48,466 nt of DNA, from positions 1 through 48,466 of IMG/VR virus record IMGVR_UViG_3300037258_000827. One strand, given 5' to 3'. Below, piece by piece: positions 25,201 to 32,237 of this stretch. The first letter of the stretch is position 1, and every line of letters starts with the position of its first letter. The stretch comes from a virus. The notes under the pieces are model-generated. The model had not been told where the DNA came from, ran no database searches, and saw nothing but the letters and a program-made list of their open reading frames with translations. The translations under genes and the position numbers were made by a program.

Positions 25201-26165
25201 CCCTAGGATGGCAGCTGGGCTTTTTGAGAGAATATGGAGGGGCGGCATCGGACCTGGGCGAGACACTGACGAAGAAGGGATCGCTTTCGACAAAGACTCG
25301 TGCCGGCCTTCTCGACCGGCCACTGTTCTCCTTATTCTACACAACCCAGGCACTGGCTTATGGCGGCCTTCTAACCTGGGCTATGACCGGCAAGCCGCCG
25401 ACTCAGCTGCTGGATTACGTCTACCCCAACGTCGGCACGGATAGGGAGGGGAAGACGAAGCGTGTCTCTACCATGTTCTACCCCAGGGAATTCTGGGCCA
25501 TTGCCAAGCATGTTCAGAACCAGGGTCTTCTAGGCGGTGCTGGCGACTTGGTTCGAAGCAAGAGCTCCGGCGTCCTCGGCCTTACTGCTGAATGGGCGAC
25601 AGGAGTCAACGGCCTTGGCCAGGAGATCCGTGATCCAAATTCTCCTCCATTTCAGAAGCTCGAACAGACGCTGGCGAATTCTCTGAGCGAGTTCGAGCCG
25701 ATTTCGCTGGAAGCGATTAAGCGTGGAGGGAATCCTGTGATGAGTACCCTGGGCTTCACTCCTGCACCTAGGTATATCACAGAGACGAAATCTCAGTCCC
25801 TGATCCAGCGAATGTATGATAAGTATTATCAGGGAAAGGAAACTCCCTATGACCGAGTTCAGAAGTCTAAGGACATGTCTGTCCTTCGTCAATCCTATGC
25901 CGATGCAGATCAGGATAAATTCGACTCAACTCTGGAGAAAATGAGGGATAAATTCCAGCTCTCCCCCAACGAAGAACAGAGGATTGTTCAGTCTCTTAAC
26001 GAGTCTAAGGACAGTGCCTATGTTAAGATGTTCAAGAGGCTCTCATGGCAGGAACAGAAACAAGCTCTGGACAAGATGACAGCCGACGAGAGGGAGACAT
26101 ATCTTCCCGTCTCGAATGTGGACCATCTCCGCTATTCCTACATCCCACCGGGGGACCAACAGTGA
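22227..26165 (+). CDS. Giant internal virion protein (1312 aa)
   Basis: This is the largest gene of the window. An N-terminal disordered Pro/Lys region is followed by an amphipathic part ('GMAKGMLSGLVDLGGLAVEG'), a charged coiled-coil region around 265-345, and a long helical C-terminal half with hydrophobic stretches ('FLKNALIPFKLGFSLFHPLH', 'TQALAYGGLLTWAMTG'). The second half resembles large phage polyvalent proteins with an LPD38-like domain. I see no lysozyme or transglycosylase signature. Ejection-channel protein is the best guess. Confidence 0.65.
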   Translation: MPTYTADEVLRMMKAPILPTAKPLTAKPGKVLSIADVQKMQPSSAKPLTVSQRWENAKSDVKDFVVSAAKTYEKGEQAGLRHPVDYSWGMAKGMLSGLVDLGGLAVEGVSGGAKALLEMKHPGENFQSGMDAGKKLVNKIAPTIQKHLQSSGPTQDTANQVLGMIPQAIQAAGDTGFDLTGSPFVGAATQAVGTLVSLLGMKGLTDPIAALRHSSESAKPVERPLPSPSEELSAEFEGEDFEPDEPAPATKHADEYTPPRETNVKEINSGLQKQLKDIEDEKEEIESRMSNLTHDRHESGLSPGQADAQREALAAKHMKLEEQAKNLQGRITPASKPAAVVKPQEKSLEQLTAELWNVAHQTRESLTRTDQNASGESSASLEAQSRVREEESRGRARFLVDPDGKATPLKGVDAADVKAPSGHIIVQANVGANPWTILDRGGLPSTHAQGLLARAGKNLDGALAESKAGKIGGQQRIAPPAKVQKEDPVVFQENGKLVTRSVVKQAFNISDKAMSLPGLKFLRLHAEQTLEEIQRHIAPESLGPEAKAAAAILAKNMAESQMREANYYTKSAVRRSFWNSRMDNAADFIHRYEKGGKFDDPVLQNAADAYRGWNTKIANQDTVDHIEYEPVDNYLFHAFENGDEVKDFLGAKYRGKWGDPGFTKDRVFDLYDQAIKAGFKPKYTNPEDIMLARQHASDIAHMRIQALRDLADAGLAVQIRKGMKGAPDGFASGEFRAPNGERYWVNNKAAQILHNAWNTKSLWQSPGVAGKTFRGAMFLKNALIPFKLGFSLFHPLHVATIDNATGMVRASKELLSGTKSPTEWMRDILKSATYVDSIGQTRAGYRLINLWKGKVPEGELTDVDRQSLQWMVEGGFVPEMPVQYRTGALAKFKDAVQRHSATAAWHAPFAVIDAMQKPLFQVWIPSLKSASFLSDVKTAIAADPTLLDNPLKRQIAFRKLAKSVDNRYGEMAYSTLFWNRWMKDVAVANTLSLGWQLGFLREYGGAASDLGETLTKKGSLSTKTRAGLLDRPLFSLFYTTQALAYGGLLTWAMTGKPPTQLLDYVYPNVGTDREGKTKRVSTMFYPREFWAIAKHVQNQGLLGGAGDLVRSKSSGVLGLTAEWATGVNGLGQEIRDPNSPPFQKLEQTLANSLSEFEPISLEAIKRGGNPVMSTLGFTPAPRYITETKSQSLIQRMYDKYYQGKETPYDRVQKSKDMSVLRQSYADADQDKFDSTLEKMRDKFQLSPNEEQRIVQSLNESKDSAYVKMFKRLSWQEQKQALDKMTADERETYLPVSNVDHLRYSYIPPGDQQ

Positions 26166-27472
26166 AACTCCTCATGATGGATCTTGAATCTTCCTGTGGA
26201 ATGGACTTGGTCATGCGCGCGCAGCAGCACGGACATGATGTAGTTTACTGGACTCCGGAGCCTGCTCCCGTCGGCACGGGTCTTGTGAGGAAGACACAAG
26301 ACTGGGAGAAATACATGAAGTGGGCGGATCTGATCGTCCTGACAGGGAACTGCAACTATCCTAAAGGATTTGAGGAGTATTTCACCTCTGGCTTCCCAAT
26401 CTTCGGCACACCACCGAAGGCGGCGGAGTTGGAACTGGATAGAGGCAAGGGACAGGAGATTTTGAAGAAATATGATATCCCTGTCCTGCCTTATAAAGTC
26501 GTCTCATCGGTGAGAGAGGCGCAAGAGCTCTTGGTAAAAGAGGGCCGGCCGTTCGTTATGAAGCCTTGGGGAGGAGAGGGAGACAAGGCTATGACCGCCG
26601 TTCCTCGGTCAGTGAATGAAGGGCTCTACATCCTCGAGTGCTGGAAACAGAAGGGCCTCTTCAAAGGCCAGCTCATGATGCAAGAGAAAGTGGAAGGAGT
26701 GGAAATTGGAATCTCCGCCTTCTTCGGCCCTGGTGGGTTTACAAAGGCGAAGGAAGAGTCCTTTGAACATAAGAAGTTCCTGAACGATGACCTGGGAGAG
26801 AATACTGGGGAAATGGGCACAGTCATCCGACATGTGGATGAGTCGAAGCTTTTCGATCTTCTCCTCGATCCGCTGAGTGATTATCTCCACCTTGTCGGCC
26901 CGGTGACGGATGTTAGTATCAACTGCATCATTGATGGGGAAGGAACACCCTGGCCACTGGAGTGGACGATCCGCCTTGGCTGGCCGGATTTCTGCATTCG
27001 ACAGCCACTGATTTACTCTGACCCTCTGATCTGGATGGCAGATTTGGTCTATGGGAAGGACAGTCTTCATATTTCAAAGGACGTTGCCGTCGGCGTCTTA
27101 ATGGCACATGGGGACTTCCCCAGGGAAGAGGATGATGCGAAGGAGTGGTCAGGATTCCCTGTCTCTTTAGGAAGTGATCATAATTCAAACTGCGTCCACT
27201 GGCAACAGGTTATGATGGGGGAGGTACCGAGGGAAAGTGGGAAGAGGATTAAAGAAAAGACGGTTATGGTCACTGCAGGGCAGAGACCACTGATCGCAAC
27301 TGGAACAGGGGAGGTTGTGAAGGTTGCTGCGAAGGAGGCTTATAGGACGGCTAAGGCAATTCGCTGGCCTTCTAATGTAATGTATAGGACTGACATAGGA
27401 AAACGGCTGGAGAAGGATCTCCCACTGATTCAGAAACACGGCTTCGCTAAGGGGATGAGGTACGACAGATGA
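26162..27472 (+). CDS. PurD-like ATP-grasp ligase encoded in the virion module
   Basis: The GTG at 26162 overlaps the previous stop (436 residues). Landmarks of phosphoribosylamine-glycine ligase occur in order: 'PFVMKPWGGEGDKAM', 'QEKVEGVEIGISAFFG', 'DDLGENTGEMGTVIRH', 'VAVGVLMAHGDFP', and the C-terminal 'AYRTAKAIRWPSNVMYRTDIG'. The metal-binding E-F-N of PurD is E-W-T here, and GDPE is altered to GWPD. It probably ligates an amine or amino acid to a carboxylate using ATP, but the substrate may differ from purine synthesis. No other purine gene is nearby. Confidence 0.75.
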   Translation: MKLLMMDLESSCGMDLVMRAQQHGHDVVYWTPEPAPVGTGLVRKTQDWEKYMKWADLIVLTGNCNYPKGFEEYFTSGFPIFGTPPKAAELELDRGKGQEILKKYDIPVLPYKVVSSVREAQELLVKEGRPFVMKPWGGEGDKAMTAVPRSVNEGLYILECWKQKGLFKGQLMMQEKVEGVEIGISAFFGPGGFTKAKEESFEHKKFLNDDLGENTGEMGTVIRHVDESKLFDLLLDPLSDYLHLVGPVTDVSINCIIDGEGTPWPLEWTIRLGWPDFCIRQPLIYSDPLIWMADLVYGKDSLHISKDVAVGVLMAHGDFPREEDDAKEWSGFPVSLGSDHNSNCVHWQQVMMGEVPRESGKRIKEKTVMVTAGQRPLIATGTGEVVKVAAKEAYRTAKAIRWPSNVMYRTDIGKRLEKDLPLIQKHGFAKGMRYDR

Positions 27473-28026
27473 ACGCTCGTGTAGGCCCAGCTGACTTTTA
27501 CGAAGATGGAGGATGGAATCTCATCTGTTCCATGTGTGGGAGGAAGATGAAATCTTCCGAGGCAGTTAAGAACTGGCAGGGAATGTGGCGACATCAGAGA
27601 TGTAACGAGCCGAGACAGACACAGGACTTCGTCCGAGCGCTACCGGATAAGGAGACTGTCCCCTTCTCCCAGCCGCCGAGTATTAACTACCTTCAAATCG
27701 ACCTCGTCCTTCCAATAACAGCTTCTCTGTTATACACTCCTTTCATCTATACAGATGCCGGGAATATCCTCGCTACGGATAGTGGACTGGGATTCACTAC
27801 GATCGCGGCACTTCCGTTCACTGCCTTTGCTAGTATCCCTGGCTGGGTGGATATCCAGTCGATACTCTGGACCTGGCAATCGGGCGGAGTGGGAATCGCG
27901 ATCAACAGTCCAAATACAGCGCTCACCACTTTTACTCTCACTGACATCACTGATTCTGGTGTTGCGCTTTGTACTGTGACAAGCACCGAAGGTGGCGTCG
28001 GCACAGCAACCTGCAATATCAATTAG
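27469..28026 (+). CDS. Tail-region protein with N-terminal zinc knuckle
   Basis: The product is 185 residues. 'LICSMCGRKMKSSEAVKNWQ' with 'WRHQRC' gives C-x2-C and H-x2-C pairs, followed by 'RQTQDFVRALPDKETVPF'. This is a known phage family whose usual form reads CDVCG...RHPQDF. The remainder is a beta-rich Thr/Ser domain. ATGA overlap with the PurD-like gene. Virion position unknown, near the fibres. Confidence 0.7.
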   Translation: MNARVGPADFYEDGGWNLICSMCGRKMKSSEAVKNWQGMWRHQRCNEPRQTQDFVRALPDKETVPFSQPPSINYLQIDLVLPITASLLYTPFIYTDAGNILATDSGLGFTTIAALPFTAFASIPGWVDIQSILWTWQSGGVGIAINSPNTALTTFTLTDITDSGVALCTVTSTEGGVGTATCNIN

Positions 28027-28034
28027 GAAGGACA

Positions 28035-28472
28035 ATGGGCACTACAACAATTACCGCTCTTCCAGCTGGCTCATCTATTGTAGGGACTGAACCGCTCCCT
28101 GCAGATCAAGCTGGAGCGACAGTTAAGTTCACTCTGTCTACGATCTTTGCCTGGGTCTTTAGCCAGTTAGCTCCAACGTATTCTGCTGCCGTCCTTGCCG
28201 GCCCGAATAATGTAGTTCTTCCTGGAGCAGGGGACTATGTCTTCAGTGTGAATACCTCCGCTGGAATTGTTACCTATTCCGGCTTCGTCTCACAGAGAGA
28301 TGGGCAGAAGCTAACCTTCATCGCGAATGGAGCGAATGGGATAAAGTTCCTTGCTCTTCAAACATCTAATGCCGCCAATCAGATTCAAGCAGCTGGGGAG
28401 ACGGATATTGTAGGGGGAGATTCTATTACACTTCGATATTCCAACGGCTTTGGAAAGTGGCTATTCACATGA
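28035..28472 (+). CDS. Small fibre or tail protein
   Basis: The ATG at 28035 follows AGGAAGG (145 residues); an in-frame start at 27969 lies within the upstream gene. The N-terminus 'TTITALPAGSSIVGTEPLPA' followed by 'TLSTIFAWVF' is typical of the attachment segment of phage fibres. A single beta-rich domain ends 'ITLRYSNGFGKWLFT'. It is likely a short fibre or an adaptor for the next protein. Confidence 0.6.
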   Translation: MGTTTITALPAGSSIVGTEPLPADQAGATVKFTLSTIFAWVFSQLAPTYSAAVLAGPNNVVLPGAGDYVFSVNTSAGIVTYSGFVSQRDGQKLTFIANGANGIKFLALQTSNAANQIQAAGETDIVGGDSITLRYSNGFGKWLFT

Positions 28473-29503
28473 AAAAACTGATCTCGATTCTTCTCCTGTT
28501 TGCACTCGTCGGCACGGCACAGGCACAGAGATATCCTTACTTCGGTCCGGCGAATGGGATTCTCAAAGGGCAGACTACAACCTATCAAACAACGGCGGCA
28601 GTAGCCTCTGATATCATGGCGCTGCTGAATCCAACAGTACATGGAGTTCTGATTGGAGAAGGAACAGGTCCTCTGCTCTCTTTAGCCATGTCTGCGGATA
28701 CACTTCTTCAAGGAACCGGGGCTGACCCACAGACAGTTACACTTCCTGATTGTGCTATAGCCCTTACTTACTCAACCTCTACACATTCTTTTGGCTGTGC
28801 TGCTGGTGGTTCAGGGACAATCAATTCAGGAACAACATCGCAGATAGCAGTTTATCTAACTGGCGGAACAACACTAAGTGGAAGTGCAAACGCATCTCTA
28901 ACTTCGGCCGGAGTTCTAACACTTGGTGGCATTCTTGTTCTTAACGGGGGAGTAGCAGAGCAAAAAAACGCTACAGTTGGAACAGCTGTTCACAGTATAT
29001 TTGGAAGTGTTGCTACAGGAGGTTCTGGGAGCACAACTCTTCCTTATGTATACTATAATCTAGGAGGAATTGGTCCTTCTGACTGGTCTGTTAACGGGGC
29101 TTATATAGGATTTAATACAGCTTCTGGGTATACTGGAAATATCTACGACGTCCATATCAACGGTGGCCTTTCCACCGCGTCTCTATCTGCCGCCGGCATC
29201 TCGACAGTAACTGGTTGTTCAGGTTGCACTAAATCCGTCGGTGCGCCTTTTACCATATCCAGCTGTGGAACACCTACAGCAGCTGGAGGGCCGGCGGCAG
29301 GCTCTTTCACAGCTGGCTCGACCAGCTGCAATCCTGTGATCACCTTGTCAGCAGCCGCCCATGGCTGGCACTGTCGGGCCGACGACGAGACGACGAATAT
29401 TACTTTCCGTCAGACTGCACATTCGACTACAACTGCAACACTGACTGCTAGTGGAGCAGTTACTACCAGCGACTCAATCCTGGTAGATTGCTCAGGATTC
29501 TGA
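28469..29503 (+). CDS. Fibre-like protein with a secretion signal
   Basis: The start ATG overlaps the previous stop (344 residues). The N-terminus MKKLISILLLFALVG then TAQAQ is a textbook Sec signal with an AQA-type cleavage site, unusual for a virion fibre. The body is Gly/Ser/Thr-rich and beta-like. The C-terminal 'GWHCRADDETT' with 'SILVDCSGF' resembles a terminal domain of phage fibre proteins with paired Cys. It may be exported to the periplasm and act there, or be a fibre whose signal anchors it. Confidence 0.6.
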   Translation: MKKLISILLLFALVGTAQAQRYPYFGPANGILKGQTTTYQTTAAVASDIMALLNPTVHGVLIGEGTGPLLSLAMSADTLLQGTGADPQTVTLPDCAIALTYSTSTHSFGCAAGGSGTINSGTTSQIAVYLTGGTTLSGSANASLTSAGVLTLGGILVLNGGVAEQKNATVGTAVHSIFGSVATGGSGSTTLPYVYYNLGGIGPSDWSVNGAYIGFNTASGYTGNIYDVHINGGLSTASLSAAGISTVTGCSGCTKSVGAPFTISSCGTPTAAGGPAAGSFTAGSTSCNPVITLSAAAHGWHCRADDETTNITFRQTAHSTTTATLTASGAVTTSDSILVDCSGF

Positions 29504-29514
29504 GAGGAATTATC

Positions 29515-29967
29515 ATGGCTGATCTGATCACGATTATCTTCGACCAATTGGATAAGCTACTGCCAATGCAGTATCGCGTTCGTATCGTCTCTTGTGCAGC
29601 TCTCGTTGGTCTACTCGCATTTGGCTTCTGGTCGATTCGTAACTTCTCAACCAAAGATGACGTGCAGCAGTCAGTCCTTACCGCCATCGCTCCACTCACT
29701 GCCACCATAGCCGCTGTTCAAAATACCGCGACTTTGGACCGAAATCGCTTTGACAGCTCGTTAAATTTCTTGTCGCAGCAGTCGATTGAAGCGGCGATTA
29801 CTGCAAAGGTCAAACTACGATGTCTGTCCTCAAGTGGTGATCAGCGTGTAGACTTGACTGATGACATTCAGCGCCTGGAGGATAAATACTTCACGCTGAC
29901 CCACGGTCAAGGCTATCCACAGCCTACTTGCTATGAAGCTGGCGTGGACACTAAACAGGGGCAATAA
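29515..29967 (+). CDS. Lysis-cassette membrane protein (holin or i-spanin candidate)
   Basis: The product is 150 residues behind GAGGAATT. One membrane segment lies at about residues 31-48 ('VSCAALVGLLAFGFW'), preceded by an amphipathic N-terminus and followed by a long hydrophilic helical tail with two Cys. One membrane span plus a periplasmic tail, directly before the lysozyme, suits an inner-membrane spanin or an atypical holin. Confidence 0.6.
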   Translation: MADLITIIFDQLDKLLPMQYRVRIVSCAALVGLLAFGFWSIRNFSTKDDVQQSVLTAIAPLTATIAAVQNTATLDRNRFDSSLNFLSQQSIEAAITAKVKLRCLSSSGDQRVDLTDDIQRLEDKYFTLTHGQGYPQPTCYEAGVDTKQGQ

Positions 29968-30410
29968 TGAACGAGGTAGATATCTGTCAGGCAAGGATGA
30001 AAAAGAGAGAGGAAGGGGATAAGCAATTTCCTTACAATGATACTACAGGGAAGAGAGTTACCTGCAAGCCGGGAGGGAATCTTTCCATAGGTCAAGGGAT
30101 TAATTTGGAGTTCGGCCTGGATGAGGAAGAGAGAGACTGGCTTACCAGGCATAGGTTGCTGGCACATGATGTATGGCTGGAGAAACTTGCTTGGTATATC
30201 TCACTGGATACAGTGAGGAAGAGCGTCTTCCTGGATATCTCTTACAATGCCGGCGACGGCGGGCTTCTCCATTTCCCTCACTTGATCGCTGCGGCAGAGA
30301 GGAAAGACTGGGCAGAATGCCAGAAACAGTGCCATGTTAAGAACCAGCAGCTGGATGAGCAGAGATATACCCCACTGGGGAAGATCCTTGTAACAGGAAT
30401 TGATCAGTAA
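29967..30410 (+). CDS. T4-type lysozyme (GH24 endolysin)
   Basis: The product is 147 residues. The catalytic triad spacing is visible: Glu16-Gly, Asp25 nine residues on ('REEGDKQFPYNDT'), then 'NLSIGQGINLE' in the place of the TIGIGH motif, with Ser40 where T4 has Thr26 and an insertion of about nine residues before it. 'DISYNAGDGG' matches the later conserved 'FNxG' region. It lacks a signal peptide, so it needs a holin. It cleaves the glycan backbone of peptidoglycan at the end of infection. Confidence 0.85.
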   Translation: MNEVDICQARMKKREEGDKQFPYNDTTGKRVTCKPGGNLSIGQGINLEFGLDEEERDWLTRHRLLAHDVWLEKLAWYISLDTVRKSVFLDISYNAGDGGLLHFPHLIAAAERKDWAECQKQCHVKNQQLDEQRYTPLGKILVTGIDQ

Positions 30411-30425
30411 TATTTGGAGAACGCC

Positions 30426-30818
30426 TTGAAGAATCTTATACGAATTGCCGCATTTGCTACGCTGCTTCTCTGTGGAACAGCTCTAGCCCAGACTTCTGGT
30501 ACAGCTACTTGGGCCTATGTAGCTCCAACGCAGTACACCGATTTGACCGTGATTTCGAGTACCGCAGTCATTACGTACAATCTCTATGTCGGCACCACTG
30601 GCCCGGGTAGCGAAGCTGCGACGCCAGTGCAGACTGGTATTAGGTTCACGAGCGCGATCACTTCCGGCTACACCGCGACCGAGCAGGTTTGTGGGTATGT
30701 GACCGCGGTAGTGGCGGGCATTGAGTCGCCGCATTCGCTTGAGGCGTGTGAGGCGTCACCGCCTGCTGCGAAAGTGCCAGGTGCTCCGGGCGGACTCACT
30801 GTTGTGATGACGCCATGA
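30426..30818 (+). CDS. Secreted Fn3-like small protein
   Basis: The TTG at 30426 sits six bases behind GGAG (130 residues); TTG 30414 is an in-frame alternative. 'MKNLIRIAAFATLLLCGTAL' plus AQ is a Sec signal. The mature part ('TATWAYVAPTQYTDL', 'TEQVCGYVTAVVAGIES', C-terminal 'PGAPGGLTVVMTP') resembles a shortened fibronectin type III-like domain with one Cys pair. It is exported to the periplasm, within the lysis region. Role unknown. Confidence 0.55.
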   Translation: MKNLIRIAAFATLLLCGTALAQTSGTATWAYVAPTQYTDLTVISSTAVITYNLYVGTTGPGSEAATPVQTGIRFTSAITSGYTATEQVCGYVTAVVAGIESPHSLEACEASPPAAKVPGAPGGLTVVMTP

Positions 30819-31009
30819 AACTCGATGCGTCCAAGTCCGCTGGCGCGCTCGTCGGCGGCGCAGTTGCACAGATTGCCTGTGCGTCTCTCAAACACTTCGC
30901 AAGTCTCCCCCTTGATTCAGTAACGGAGTCCTCTATTACTATTCTCTGTATCTTTTTGGCTTCCCATCTAATCCCAAACGAACTGCCGGCACAGCCGGTG
31001 AAAGGTTGA
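30815..31009 (+). CDS. Small membrane protein, holin candidate
   Basis: The product is 64 residues with two hydrophobic segments ('SAGALVGGAVAQIACASL' near 8-25 and 'SSITILCIFLASHLI' near 39-53), a short turn, and a charged C-terminus. Size and topology suit a class II-type holin. It lies four genes into the lysis cassette, with ATGA overlap to the secreted protein. Confidence 0.55.
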   Translation: MKLDASKSAGALVGGAVAQIACASLKHFASLPLDSVTESSITILCIFLASHLIPNELPAQPVKG

Positions 31010-31011
31010 TT

Positions 31012-31389
31012 ATGACTAACATCAATATTCCTTTCCTGGTCAAGGTCTCGACCGATCTCCTGATCAGTCTCGAGGTAAACAAGGACGGAGCTGCGAAGGT
31101 ACAGGAGAATGCGCAGACTGTCGTCAGCATTGGAAATGCTGTCGTGCAGTCAAATGGAGATCCTGCCACGATCATGACAGCGATTGATACTGCCCTTGCT
31201 GCGAGCACTGCTGATCCGGCGAAGGCTGCAGCGATTCAGACGATCATTGCTTGGGTGGGCACGAAGGCAGCAGCACTCCAGGCACTGGCTTCTGGCTCCC
31301 TGACAGCAGCAGAGGTTACGACGATCCTCGTCAGTGCCGCGAGCGAAGCGGTAAGCGTTGCGCAGAAGTATCTGCCGGCGGCAAAATGA
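31012..31389 (+). CDS. Ala-rich helical protein, unknown
   Basis: The product is 125 residues (MTNINIPFLVKVSTDLLISL to KYLPAAK), Ala/Thr/Val-rich and helical, without obvious membrane spans or motifs. Its stop overlaps the start of the papain-fold candidate. Related proteins occur beside phage lysis genes, with no known role. Confidence 0.6.
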   Translation: MTNINIPFLVKVSTDLLISLEVNKDGAAKVQENAQTVVSIGNAVVQSNGDPATIMTAIDTALAASTADPAKAAAIQTIIAWVGTKAAALQALASGSLTAAEVTTILVSAASEAVSVAQKYLPAAK

Positions 31390-31919
31390 CCCTTCCTCGT
31401 ATCATAGTCGTAGCTGCGCCAGGCCTCGCTTCCAAGGCGATAGAGGACTTTGGTGGCTGGTCACACATGGGGAATCTGCTGACGGATGATACAGTGCTGG
31501 ACGCTCGTGCCGATCGTATGACCTTTGGAGGGAAAACAATAGAAGCTGGAGTGCAGCTTCGGCCGGCACACTATCTCGATTCAGAGCCCAGGTGGGCGAT
31601 CTATGAATTCGGCACGGAAGAGATGTATGGAGCCTGGGCAATGGCAGGGCTGAAGCAGATTGGAAAGCCTTACGACATGAAAGGGATAAATCGCTTTGGA
31701 GAGGGACTCATCACAGGAGATGAGTCTGATTCTAACTATAACCCTCTCAATCCTGCCTCGAGTACAGCTTGGTTCTGTGATGAGCTGTCCATCTACATGG
31801 CCTGGCAGTGCAGGTATTTCAACTTGCCGGCGGGGTATCTGCCCTTTCTCCAGACTCCTGGAGCTGCGCTCAATCTCTTCCTTGGAGCTGGAGCGAAGCT
31901 GATTGCGAGTAAGAGCTAG
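31386..31919 (+). CDS. Permuted papain-fold hydrolase candidate (YiiX/NlpC-like)
   Basis: The product is 177 residues. 'GGWSHMGNLLTDDTVLDAR' puts His27 early, and 'STAWFCDELSIYMAW' puts Cys131 at the start of a helix, the order His then Cys typical of circularly permuted NlpC/P60-YiiX enzymes ('sHvGi' ... 'yCSEL'). Such enzymes cut amide or ester bonds in peptidoglycan peptides or lipids. It is the last late gene. Its TAG stop shares CTAG with the converging minus-strand gene. Confidence 0.6.
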   Translation: MTLPRIIVVAAPGLASKAIEDFGGWSHMGNLLTDDTVLDARADRMTFGGKTIEAGVQLRPAHYLDSEPRWAIYEFGTEEMYGAWAMAGLKQIGKPYDMKGINRFGEGLITGDESDSNYNPLNPASSTAWFCDELSIYMAWQCRYFNLPAGYLPFLQTPGAALNLFLGAGAKLIASKS

Positions 31920-32182
31920 CTAACTAACCTGTGCCCTGGAGATTCGTCTGGGGCACTTCTTACAACCTGAGGCATGCCGGTTTTCAAAGCGACGCAGATT
32001 GCTTCAGCAATGTCGGAAGTATCTTCTATAGCTTCATAGATCAACATCCCTTTCCTGGGATCGAAGACAGTGGTGCAGACGATAGTTCGCACGAGGTTCT
32101 CACCATGCTTCTGAACAGAATTGATCTGGTCGGCACGATGCCAGATGTAAGTTCCGTTGGGAAGCGTCCAGCGAATTAGCAT
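31916..32182 (-). CDS. Last gene of the minus block, unknown
   Basis: The ATG at 32182 follows GGAGACTTAAC, close to the shared early leader, so I reject the longer frame from 32233. It is 88 residues (MLIRWTLPNGTYIWHRADQI to SPGHRLVS) with a possible small beta-alpha fold ('VRTIVCTTVFDPRKG', 'EDTSDIAEAICVAL'). Copy C of the dispersed dyad element is directly upstream, so it may be expressed separately from the replication genes. Confidence 0.65.
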   Translation of the reverse strand: MLIRWTLPNGTYIWHRADQINSVQKHGENLVRTIVCTTVFDPRKGMLIYEAIEDTSDIAEAICVALKTGMPQVVRSAPDESPGHRLVS

Positions 32183-32195
32183 GTTAAGTCTCCTG

Positions 32196-32237
32196 ATTAT
32201 TGGGGACAATTCGATCGATGGAATCGGGGACAATAAT
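32196..32237. promoter_or_regulatory. Dispersed intergenic dyad element, copy C
   Basis: The core AATTCGATCGATGGAATC is flanked on both sides by GGGGAC, with ATTATT and AATAAT outermost. It fills the gap between the DUF3987-like stop and the last minus-strand gene, about 14 bp before the latter's ATG, so it overlaps the expected 5' leader. Confidence 0.7.
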
